A stretch of 64,000 nucleotides of DNA. Source: Sebastes aleutianus. Taxonomy: Eukaryota; Chordata; Actinopteri; Perciformes; Sebastidae. Position 1 is the stretch's first letter. Every line of letters begins with the position of its first letter. Shown here piece by piece: positions 12,834 to 22,600 of the stretch. The stretch lies in assembly GCA_916700875.1 (NCBI GenBank), contig CAKAKS010000066.1:17108361-17172360 (forward strand), given 5' to 3'. A program made the position numbers and the translations under genes. The notes below the pieces were generated by a model. It made no database searches and was not told the origin of the DNA. It worked only from the letters and a program-made list of their open reading frames with translations.

Positions 12834-14516
12834 AGTAATTCTAATGTGCTTTACCTGCAGAATAGTTTAAAAGAGGATTTAATGGCACATTATGACAATT
12901 ATCAAGTATTAAATTCTAGCTTTCAATATTTATCTTTTTCAAAAAATCTACCATTTCCAATTATGGCATGCAGATGCAGAGAGCTTATTTTGGGAAGGTT
13001 GTGATATACATCTCTTTGTATGGACCCAGCTGAACATACAGAGTTTTGGTCCAGCAGATGTCTCGGTGCGATTGGACAGCAGTTAGGCAGTCGTCAGAAG
13101 AGACACTGGGTGATAATTTAGCCCTGCCCTGCAGTGACATGATAATAATGCACTCATATCCTGCTGTGATTCTCCTGATCGGCTGACAGTCAAGCACAAA
13201 AGGGGCCTGAATTCATTAGTAATGGGGAGGCGCATTTGCAAACCTGTTCAACATACCAAAGAGCCATCTCTGCTTAAATATTCACAGCAAACAAAATGTA
13301 ATAAATTCACAATTTGAACTGTTGTGGGAAAAAAAAAAATTGTACTCCTACGAAATGGGAGTTTGCACTTCATCTGATGCCCCGACCCTCACCTCTAACA
13401 TTATAATAAATATTCCCTATACCGGTAAATAATAGATGAGTCAATAACACTGTATCAGTTTCTACCTTGCCCTCATTACTCATTACACACTCACATACTC
13501 AAATGTGCTATATCCCAGCGATACCCCTAAGCAATTAGTTGCTCTACAATATCAGGGGGCTGGTTATTCAGGCATGTATTTCATATTTTTATTGGTTTAT
13601 TCGGAGCCCTGCATGTAGACCAAGCTACAGCAAACACAGCCTCAGCAAATCCCCAAACTCCTCCGCAGTCAGCAAAGTAATTGGGGAGGGAGTCCCAAAG
13701 GGTCCTCGCACACTGCTGAACCCTTTGCTACCGACAAGTTGAAATGGCAACGGAGGTAGATAGGAGTTGAGTGTGTGTGGAGGATATAAGTACAGGCGGT
13801 GGCTTGAGTGCTGTGTGAATAGGCCCGCAGTCTTTAGAGACTCGCTGGTTGGCTGGGAAACCATCTGGTTCCCCAACCCCCCATTTCTATGGGGATGGCA
13901 TATTCTGCTCATGGGGGGGAGCTGTCCGGATGCCAATTCAAGCCCCCACTGCTCAAAATTAGTTAATTAACTCTATCTCTCACACAGAGAGAAACTTCCT
14001 TTGTAAGTAATTCTACCATTCATCACAATCCAACTCTTTTATTCTAAAGCTTTGCCAACTATCAGCTTGTGAAATTAGCGAGGAACACTTTTGAATGTGG
14101 GATAAAAAAGCCCAGTGAGTGAGTCCATAACATTAAATAAGCACAAACACAGAAAATGGGCTCAAGCTAATTTCAGAATTTAGGAGCCAGATTTTGAGAA
14201 ATGTGCCATAGCTTTCAACCATAATGCTTTGTCGACAATTGCAACCTCGCTGATAAGATTAAGATGATAAAATTAATTTTGTTTAGACATGCATTCATTG
14301 ATTTTCCAAATCGATGTGCCTCACATATTCATGGAATAATGCTTATCAGATTCCAAGTTACTGTTACAGCTGTGCGTGTGTGTGTGTATGTGTGTAATCT
14401 AAACAGACTGAGCATATAATGAGATCTACTCATATTTATAGTGGTCAAATAATGCCATAAAATGCCATATACAGTATATACAAAAACGAGGATTTAATTC
14501 ACAACAATCAAGTGTG

Positions 14517-17500
14517 TCAATTTTGTACACTGACTCTGTGCACTGAGACAAAGTGATCATATCCTGAGGTGATGATAAAACGAAGGTGGGTTGCACTGCT
14601 TCCATTTAGCTGAAAAATAGAACAAAATAAAGACAAGTAATTGTTTTACCTGCTAATTCTACAGATTCATATGTTTTACATAATAAGTATTTTCATTTCG
14701 ACTTACCGATATGGCATTGGACTGAAGATGTCCCTCTGTATGTTCAAATTCTATAAGACAATCAGCTTGTTAATCCCAATTTCAATTATTTAGCATTTAA
14801 ACCAAATGTACAAACGGACCTTACCTTTCTCTGTGACAGACTCAAATTGAGAAGCATTTTGTGAGGTGTTCTTTTCTATCTTTAGATGCTTGACTGCAAA
14901 AGAAAAAAAACACAACCAGATTTTAAATACATGTTTTTTAAGGAACCAAACTCTGAAACAACACAATCTAGGTATATTTTTATTTGAAGAAAAATATATA
15001 ATCTAAGATTTGGCAAGAAAAATGTTTTTTTTTTGTCTGTCACTGCTGCCGAGGAACACATTTATTTTGGCAATGAGCATGTTCAATGTGATAAAAGTTT
15101 ATGTGTCGGTTTGTTTTTTTTGTTAGTTATGTCTTTTATTTCACTACATTGTTTTTCTATGAGTTCAATTTCTCTCGATGTATGGTATACTTGACTCTAT
15201 ATTGATACTTTAAAAGTAACTAACTGGACATTTATGTGTTGTTGAAAATCCAATAAACAAATTTGGGGAAAAAAATTACACTTTATGCTATGATAACGGC
15301 ATAGCTCTATGGAAGGTCCACCGCCAAACTATGGGATTGATGATGAAATTTTCTACAGACAATCATGGTTCCCCCGTGATGTACCCTAATAACTTTGGTG
15401 TTCCTTTTCTTACTTTTTTTCTAGCACCACCACGAGGTTGACATTTGTGGTTTTGAATAAAATGTCTCAACAACTGTTGGATGGATTGCCATGAAATTTG
15501 CGACACACATTCAAGCCCCCCTCAGGATTAACTGTAATCACTATGGTAACCCAATTTCCATCTAGTGCCACCATTAGGTCAAAATTCCAATTTGTCCAAT
15601 ACTTTAGTTTATGACCAAATACCAGCAAATCTAATGACATACCCATTAATCTCACCCATACTTTGTGTTTATTGTTAATTAGCAAATGTTTGCATCCCAA
15701 CATGGAAAACTAACATGTTACAAACATCATAAATCATCAAAAACTGACAATAACCTGATATTTGTGGAATGTCATTCATTTATTCATCCTCACTGTGCAA
15801 TATAATTTTCCACTTGTGCAATTTTGTTAATAGTCTGTTTATTGTCAATACTGTATATACTGCTCCTGTTTTTATACTTCCTTCTATTTAAATGGTTCAT
15901 ATTTTGTTACACTTTGTTTAGCTCTTTTTTACTGTGTTAGCTGATGCATCTTATTTTTTGCACTATCCCCTTTGCTGCTGTACACTGCAAATTTCCCCAC
16001 TGCGGGACTAATAAAGGAATATCTTATCTTAACTTATCTTATTTGATTGCTCCATTTGATTTGACTGTAATTTAGTGCTGATTATCTGTCATTGACGTCA
16101 CAGTTTTTGTGGGGATTCTTATCTTCCGTGATGTCATGTACGACGTCACAGAGTAGGTTAGTAGTACTACAAGTTATTGGGCGGGGCTTATGTTCCACGT
16201 CTCGTGTGACGTCATAAGTGACGTCATGTGCGACCAAAACCGAGTTTACTTATAGGACCCGTTTCTCTCCTTTCTCTAAGCTCCAGGTCTCCCATTGTGG
16301 AGACCTGGAGAGCTCTGAACATCTCTGTCAGACGCCGGAGACAAGGCTGTGAGTCTCGGCAGAGGCGGGTCTACCTCGCCACGGGCTAAATCGTCTGATC
16401 GCAACCCGAGGTTGAACAGAGGATCCGTGGCGGAACTGCCAGGCATGGGCGTGCTGCGGTGCACGAAGTGTCCTGAGAGCAGGGTGGTGGTGGAGCAGCA
16501 TGCACACGCATGCTGCTCCACTGGCACGTAGGCGCCAGGCCTCAGCCTTGTTTCAGAGTCTAGCTGCCAGGCATGGACGTGCGTGTGCACGGAGGATATG
16601 CTCAACTGGCAGGTAGACTCCAGGTGAGATTCAGGGTTCAGAGCATTTTTTTTTTTTTTTTGGGGGGGTGGGGTTCTGTCTCAAATCAAATAATCTGATA
16701 CACAGATTATATCTGAACAGTCTACTGTGTGTCACAGCTTCATCACTGTCTGCAGTGGTGGAATGTAACTAAGTACATTTACTCAAGTACTAATCAATTC
16801 TGAGATGTTAAATGTACTTTAATTTAAGCACAAAAAGTACAAGTATACTTGTAATAGCTTTAATCTATTTAAACTATATTTACAGTATACTACCTTTTGA
16901 CCTGGGTAAGCCATTCACAAACCTTACTCCTCTTTCTGCCAGAGGGACTTTTCACACCATCAGATAGTTACTCAGTATCAGTAATATGCCTGTATTGAAT
17001 GGTGTAAATAATAATAAAAAAAAGATCACAAATAATATATATTTGAGGGCCTAATGAATTTGTGCAACTTTGAATGCTGTTTTTCTCATCACACTTTTCT
17101 ATTTATTTTTTTAATCTTTTTTATTTCAGCTTGCCAGCAGATCTTTACTAGTTTCATTCATTCATTCATTCTCAGTGTGCAATATCATTTTCCACTTGTG
17201 CAATTTTGTTAATAGTCTGTTTATTGTCAATACTGTATATACTGCTCCTATTTTTATACTTCCTTCTATTTAAATGGTTCATATTTTGTTACACTTTGTT
17301 TAGCTCTTTTTTACTGTGTTAGCTGATGCATCTTGTTTTTTGCACTATCCCCTTTGCTGCTGTACACTGCAAATTTCCCCACTGCGGGACTAATAAAGGA
17401 ATATCTTATTTTACCGTGTGTATGTCCAAACTTTCAGATATTAATTATGATCCAGCTTTTAATAATATTGAAATGTATGTTGACCAGGGCATTGACACAT

Positions 17501-18732
17501 ACATTAACTAATAACAATGGCATATTTAATATCTATATATGTTTTAATACTATCAAAATCAGTGAGTATATCATAACATAGTACCTTTTATCATTTCATT
17601 TATAAGGGGAAGGATGAGGAGGAAGCTGGACGCTATCCTGGATAACCCCTCCCACACAAAGTGCCTGGGTAAATCCTCCATGCTGGTAGCCATCAGGCTC
17701 CACAACCAAGGCTGACCCCCATATCAGAACTATGAGGACTTTAAGAACTTTAAACATGCACTATCTTCAACCACCTTGGACTCTAACCACTGGCACACTT
17801 ACTTTACACTATACATCCTATATACCACTTTATAGACTGCACATATGTACATATTACATTTATTTATTGTACATACTACATGTATTTATTGACAGACTGT
17901 ACACACTATGTTCAACCATTCCCTCTGTATCTTTTATATCTCTATTATTGTTTTTTATAATTTCTGTATACCTTTACCTCTCCTGTGTTTCACTCTGTTT
18001 GCTGATGTTGCTGCTATGACACCTGAATTTCCCTCCTTGGATTTATAAAGGTTCATCTTATCTTATCTAATCATCTTAAAAAGAAAAAAAATGACAACCT
18101 GTGTTTACAATATTTCATGTTGACCATCAAGGCAGATAGTTCAAGGAAGGCCTTTTTATAGCAATCCCTTGTTTTAAATTTCATTATTGTTGACTTTTTG
18201 TACAAAAGCCTTATATTCAACATTATATTTTGGCCTATGTTTTTATTCTGTATTGTTTTTATCTTGATTTTTGCACTATTTTAACTTATGTAAAGCACTT
18301 TGTAACTATGTTTGGAAAGGTGCTATACAAATAAAGTGTATTATTATTATAGTTCAAACAATATTGATGTCTCAAACACCTGATGTTTGACAGTAGCAGT
18401 GAATGTGTGACACGACCACAGCCTCCATACTGTACCATTATAGCTGTCCACTGTCACAGCAGAGAGATTCGTGGGTTCAGCAAAGCGGATGATGAACTCT
18501 TGAGGAAACATCCCGGTGGACATCCAAAACGTGTTAGTGTTTCTGGGTGAAAGGGGGACAAACTCAGGGATTCAGTAGCGTTGAATAAAGTGCACACCTG
18601 ACATTAACTACGACGTTATTTAAGAAACAAACTAACTCACCCGTCGGTGATGTTTTCTGGAGGCTGATTCTCATCACTGGATGCAACGACGACAACTTCT
18701 GCACCCAAAGAACTCAGAGAGGGATTAATCAT
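14517..18732 (-). CDS. hspb11: Intraflagellar transport protein 25 (HSPB11/IFT25), 5 exons
   Basis: Minus-strand coding exons, 5' to 3', are 18732-18641, 18542-18436, 14893-14825, 14750-14707 and 14609-14517. All have GT-AG borders and consistent phases, giving 134 aa. Recognisable blocks are SSDENQPPENITDGN, TFWMSTGMFPQEFIIRF, VKHLKIEKNTSQ, HTEGHLQ and ATHLRFIITSGYDHFVSVH, matching human HSPB11 in order. The family has a galactose-binding-like jelly-roll fold. It pairs with IFT27 in the IFT-B complex of cilia and is not a true small heat-shock protein. The stop follows VSVQN, so the protein is about ten residues shorter at the C-terminus than the human protein of roughly 144 aa. Intron 2 (18435-14894) is large and packed with LINE tails, a repeat and a promoter-like cluster. 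It shares its 5' flank with smn1. Confidence 0.93.
15300..15720. repeat. Probable dispersed repeat in hspb11 intron 2
   Basis: The segment contains GGATTGCCATGAAATTTG followed by TTAGTGCCACCATTAGGTCA-type wording that I associate with teleost interspersed repeats. It is noncoding. Boundaries and family are uncertain because only one copy lies in the window. Confidence 0.4.
15765..16046 (+). mobile_element. LINE 3' tail fragment (copy 1)
   Basis: About 265 bases are nearly identical to 17150-17415, including TTGTTAATAGTCTGTTTATT, CTTCCTTCTATTTAAATGG and CCCACTGCGGGACTAATAAA. The fragment ends in a short TCTTA-type repeat (ATCTTATCTTAACTTATCTT). The AATAAA plus short tandem tail is typical of 5'-truncated CR1/L2/Rex-type LINEs in fish; the family name is inference. 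No reverse-transcriptase frame remains. Confidence 0.65.
16093..16254 (+). promoter_or_regulatory. CRE/CCAAT/GC-box cluster, candidate promoter
   Basis: Three exact TGACGTCA palindromes lie at 16093-16100, 16207-16214 and 16219-16226. There is also an ACGTCA half-site in CGACGTCA (16141-16148) and a one-mismatch TGATGTCA (16129-16136). Between them ATTGG (reverse CCAAT, about 16176-16180) abuts GGGCGGGGC (about 16179-16187). A weak TATA-like TTACTTATAG follows near 16246. This combination matches CREB/ATF, NF-Y and Sp1 binding motifs. It lies inside hspb11 intron 2, far from that gene's start, and faces a candidate exon on the + strand. Confidence 0.5.
16270..16623 (+). ncRNA. Candidate noncoding first exon with two strong hairpins
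   Basis: The segment follows the CRE cluster and ends in an excellent splice donor, CTCCAG|GTGAGAT (cut after 16623). It is much more GC-rich than the flanking intron. It contains a 12-bp hairpin (16281-16292 with 16299-16310, loop CATTGT) and a 14-bp hairpin (16490-16503 with 16508-16521, loop ACAC). It also has a near direct repeat, TGCCAGGCATGGGCGTG and TGCCAGGCATGGACGTG. The longest ATG-initiated + frame is only about 30 codons, so if transcribed it is probably noncoding. It could equally be a piece of an unrecognised mobile element. Confidence 0.35.
16757..17135. repeat. Teleost dispersed repeat fragment
   Basis: It begins GTGGAATGTAACTAAGTACATTTACTCAAGTACT, a phrase I recognise as a frequent teleost interspersed repeat (spelled here only for its first 34 bases in pieces GTGGAATGTAACTAAG and TACATTTACTCAAGTACT). 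It is noncoding and lies between the candidate exon and the second LINE tail. The right limit is uncertain. Confidence 0.45.
17140..17420 (+). mobile_element. LINE 3' tail fragment (copy 2)
   Basis: This is the direct repeat of 15765-16046 over about 265 bases, with very few differences by eye. It ends GGGACTAATAAAGGAATATC followed by TTATTTTA. Identical truncation and orientation suggest two insertions of one LINE family, or a local duplication, inside hspb11 intron 2. Confidence 0.65.
17600..18070 (+). mobile_element. LINE 3' fragment with residual ORF2 end
   Basis: A short residual coding stretch reads KLDAILDNPSHTKCLGKS, then MLVAIRLHNQG and a stop (about 17620-17716). This resembles the extreme C-terminus of a CR1/L2/Rex-type LINE polyprotein. 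A pyrimidine-rich 3' UTR follows and ends in TTATAAAGGTTCATCTTATC plus a TCTTA tail. It is 5'-truncated and dead. Confidence 0.6.
18130..18352 (+). mobile_element. LINE 3' tail fragment
   Basis: It ends AAGGTGCTATACAAATAAAG followed by TGTATTATTATTAT, preceded by AAAGCACTTTGTAACTATG. This is a 3'-end signature I associate with teleost LINEs carrying a TTA-repeat tail. No coding capacity remains. It is the fourth LINE tail in the same intron, all in + orientation and antisense to hspb11. Confidence 0.5.
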
Positions 18733-19004
18733 CTTCAGTGACTCACACACAACAAAAGATTATGATCCTCGGCGCTGTCTGGTTGAGAGAAATAACAATA
18801 AATACACAACAATCTGTTTTTGTTTACAGATCTTTGGAGAAGTCGAACAACTGGCTAAGGTAACCTAGCTACAGCCGTTGCCAAGCCAACCACTATAAGT
18901 CGCGAGATATATACGTCACACATTACGTCATCGCTTCCGACGCACGTTGCTCGTTAGGTTGTTTAGCTATTAGCAGTGAAGCTGTGAGATCTACTCCTCT
19001 ACAC
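18733..19004. promoter_or_regulatory. Bidirectional promoter between hspb11 and smn1
   Basis: Only 272 bp separate the two start codons. The interval contains TACGTCAC (18912-18919) and TTACGTCA (18923-18930), both CRE-type, then CTTCCG (ETS-type, about 18935), with CpGs clustered around 18900-18960 and no clear TATA box. Both transcription starts must lie inside or very near it. Human SMN promoters are known to respond to CREB, which fits the CRE motifs. Sharing of the promoter by hspb11 is inference from geometry. Confidence 0.75.
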
Positions 19005-19634
19005 ATGGCGAATGGATGCAAAGACGTGTTGTTTTCACGTGGAAGTGGACAGGTTAGTTATGATGCACTAGTGAGCAGAAGATGACAACACATAGTGAAC
19101 ATGTATAGGTCGTTATAGAGTTGGTTGAGTGTGGTTGAGCTAGGAAGCTAAGCTACAAACCAGCATTGAGTTTGGTAACAAAGAGAAAAGCAGCAGAACA
19201 AATGAAAACAGAAATATACCTGATGTTTTTAATTAGTCAAGGTATTGCCTTGTTGTAATACAGTGTCTCTGCTAGACATCACAGGAGTTATTTAGCTGCT
19301 AAAAGATGCTGCTCTTCCTGTAGCATCCTTTCAGTGCAGGGATGCAGAGGTAAACATGACAGGTCAGAAGTCAGAAGTCAGGTCAACTGCATCTCATCTG
19401 TCTTGTATTGCATTTAATGTGAAAATGAAATACTTAAGTTTATAGAAGACATTTTCAAAAAACCTCTGTATTTAAAAGCAGAGCGTATCATACTCGTGGA
19501 AACCTCCAATTGGCTTTTTATTTTCTATTAACTTATATATTGATTTAATTTATTATTACACTCATATTTTTGTATTATTATTATTTATTTTTTTTGTTAT
19601 GTGTTTTTTTTTTAATAACTATTCTTTCTTTTTG

Positions 19635-19684
<50 letters not shown>

Positions 19685-22600
19685 GTCATTTCTTTTTTGG
19701 ATTTGTTTCGAGTTTTGAATGTTGAGGTTGTTTTCTCTAGTGTACTTGATGGGTTTGTCTGTAAGCTCATCTACTTAAAAGTTAGTTTATAGACTGTTGT
19801 AATTACGAACAGTGGATTGCATATATGAAAACAGCCTTGGAAAGTATAAAAAAAAAGAATGTGAAAATGAATCTTTCATTTACAGAGGCTCTTAATCTGA
19901 TGTCTTTTTGCAGAGTGACGATTCAGATATATGGGATGACACAGCATTGATAAAGGCTTATGACAAGGCAGTTGCATCATTCAAGGTAAGATAGGTGCTT
20001 TGCAGTGTACTGTATGTGCATGTCAAATGTTAATGTTTAATGTTTTTTTGCTACTAATGTCTCTGCTCTTCTTGCTTTGTGTGCCAGACTGCCCTCAAGG
20101 GTGAAGAAGAAGATGAGCCGGAAGCTGCAACCTCCAAGAAAAACCAACCAGGAAAAAAACGCAAGAACAACAAAAAGAACCAGAGCAGGAAAAGAGCCAA
20201 TGCACCACCGGATAAAGAGGTGAGTGACTGGAATTAAAGAATACAGATAAAAATGTACAGGAAGCAGGCGTTTTGTTCAGTAATTTTATTGACAGGTTGT
20301 AGGGCTCTCAATGACAGCATGAATTCAACTTCATTGGTGTTTTAACATTTTAAAGGTGCTATTGATAACATTCAGCCACTAGATGTTTCATTCTCCCTCC
20401 CCTGTTCCTTTGCATTTACTTCAAGTCGTTGCCAGAAACTTACCATCAATCTCAGCCATTTATCCGTTTTTTCCCACACTAACTGATGTCCCAGAGATAC
20501 CACATGATACCAACGTTGTTTTACTATTGGCTCACGAGCCTTGTTAGAAGTGGGAACCAAATGTCAGATATCTTCCACAGAGATAAACATAACATTCATT
20601 TTGGACCAGCCATGATTAATTCACAGTAATAATATTTTTTTCCAGGAAAAGCCACACCTTTATTTCACCTTTCTAAAAGCTCCCTCAATGTATTATTTTG
20701 AAAAGATATTCATCTACATAAAAATGTTACCAATAAGACCTTTAACACATAAGACAACACATTTCAGTGATCTAAATTATTTTTGTTATCCTGGATTTGG
20801 TTTACTTTAGATCAAGAGACAACCAACACTGTATGGTTACACTTGTTATGTTGTGTCACAGTGGCAGGTTGGGGACTCGTGCAGTGCGTATTGGTCAGAG
20901 GACGGCCAGCTCTACGCAGCCACCATCTCCTTCATAGATGAGAAGCGGGGCACTTGTATAGTTGTTTTTACAGGATACGGCAACGAGGAGGAGCAGAACC
21001 TTGAAGACTTGCTATCAGAGATTTCTGAGGGTGATGAGGAAACAAATACCAAGGTAAAGCAGTGCAAATACATTATTCTATTTATATTTGCAGTGTATTC
21101 TGTGTATTTTATTTTATTTTCTTTATTTATTTTCTTTATTTCTTTATTTAACAGATTAATGGTGATGTACATTTCTTCTCTTGAGTGCATTTTGTTTGGT
21201 GGTGTATTTTTATTATCCCCTCATGCAAAAGATATGATGTTGTGTCCAAACAGTAAAATTTAATATCGTCACTGAAATTTCCTACTGTAACAGTTAGGTT
21301 TGTCTCTCAGCCAGTCAAAATCAAAGGAAAAAGGCTTCTTTCCACACATTGATTTCCACACACTTAATTTGTAGATGGCTCGCCAACTTTACATTTTGCT
21401 GTTCACCGTGAACAGCAGCTAAAGTCATTTTTCTTTTAAAAAACATCACTCTGGCAATGAGTCAACTCAAACCTGGCACTATTTCTACAACGTTTACTTT
21501 ATGAAGAAAGGCAGCATCATTCCCTAATGCAGTACACACAAGGTTATGTCTTTCACTCTGCAATTATACACACCACGAATGAGAAATGAACCAAATTAAC
21601 AGCATGTGAGCAAAAGAGGATTAAGTAATACCCAAGTTACCTTTGACATACTGTCATTTTTTTTATGTGGCTTGTTTTTATTTGGCCACTATGGACTGAA
21701 TATAATAGTGACAGATGAGGTCAGTTGAGGCAAGGTGACATAAATGTCAATTACAGTACTTGATTTCTATCCAATAATAATTCCTGGAATGCAATGAACA
21801 TAACAGATTGCTATCTCGCAGTGTAATCAATCCAAGGATTAAGCTGTAATTAGTAAAGCACTTGCATCTTATATGCATTGTAAATTAATTTAGCTATAGA
21901 CAAGTTAATCTTTTTCACTTTCGTTTTAGCCCCCACCTTTTTCAATACAAATATATATTCATAAATCCCCCTATGTGTAGTCTCCAAGGTATAAAAAAAG
22001 AAAATGTCAAATCAAGGCTAAAGCAATATGTCTCTGCAATGAAGGTGAAGGAGACAGAATCGTCAACAGAGGAGAGCGACAGGTCAACCACGCCAAACCA
22101 ACACAAACAGCAGCCACACAGTAAACCCCAGAAGTCCAAGGCCCACAGAGAGCCTCCTCCCATGTGGGCTCCTGGTTTCCCCGGGTTTCCTCCAGGTCCT
22201 CCTCCCATGCATGCTTTCAGACAGGTAAGAGGAAAGACTCCTTATCTCCTTTCCTTATTAGCCAGCGAACAAAATGAACTTGTAATAGACTATTTTCATA
22301 CATATTATTGCTTGAATTTAAACTGAGACTTTATAAAGTCCGTGAGAAGGTTAGCTCTTTGCTGCAGCAAAACGAATAGTAAAATGAAATCTAAACAATA
22401 AAGTATTTACAATGTGAACAATAAAACCAGAACATAAACAACAACCCCTCAGAGTTGGCATTTATAGCCGGGACATTGTATTGGATTGCAATGAATTTAA
22501 ATGGCGTCTATGTTAATAGGTCTGCCCTCTGTATTGATGTAACTCTTTATAAAGTCATAAAAAGAGGAATAGTCAAATATGTTTTAAAAAGAATATATCT

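Larger units (their letters stand above)
9287..14516. other. Convergent intergenic region, lzts1 3' UTR and spacer
   Basis: This stretch separates the stop codons of lzts1 (+) and hspb11 (-). No coding gene is supported. Its left part should hold the lzts1 3' UTR. Possible poly(A) signals AATAAA lie at 10751-10756 and 11872-11877, but the true end cannot be chosen. It also contains an (AT)n tract at about 10601-10637, a MITE at 12331-12833, and otherwise AT-rich sequence. On the minus strand an ATTAAA variant at 14498-14493 lies 19 bases past the hspb11 stop and could serve as its poly(A) signal. Confidence 0.5.

Noticed and set aside
16276..16605. 109-codon minus frame over the hairpin-rich segment
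   Set aside because: Open because the segment is GC-rich and palindromic. Composition matches no known family and the strand lacks promoter or donor support.
21930..22044. Longer smn1 exon 5 beginning at the TTTTAG acceptor near 21929
   Set aside because: The frame is open, but that acceptor gives the wrong phase after exon 4, and the added residues do not resemble SMN. 22045 joins in phase before [13 protein letters not shown], the familiar fish SMN sequence.
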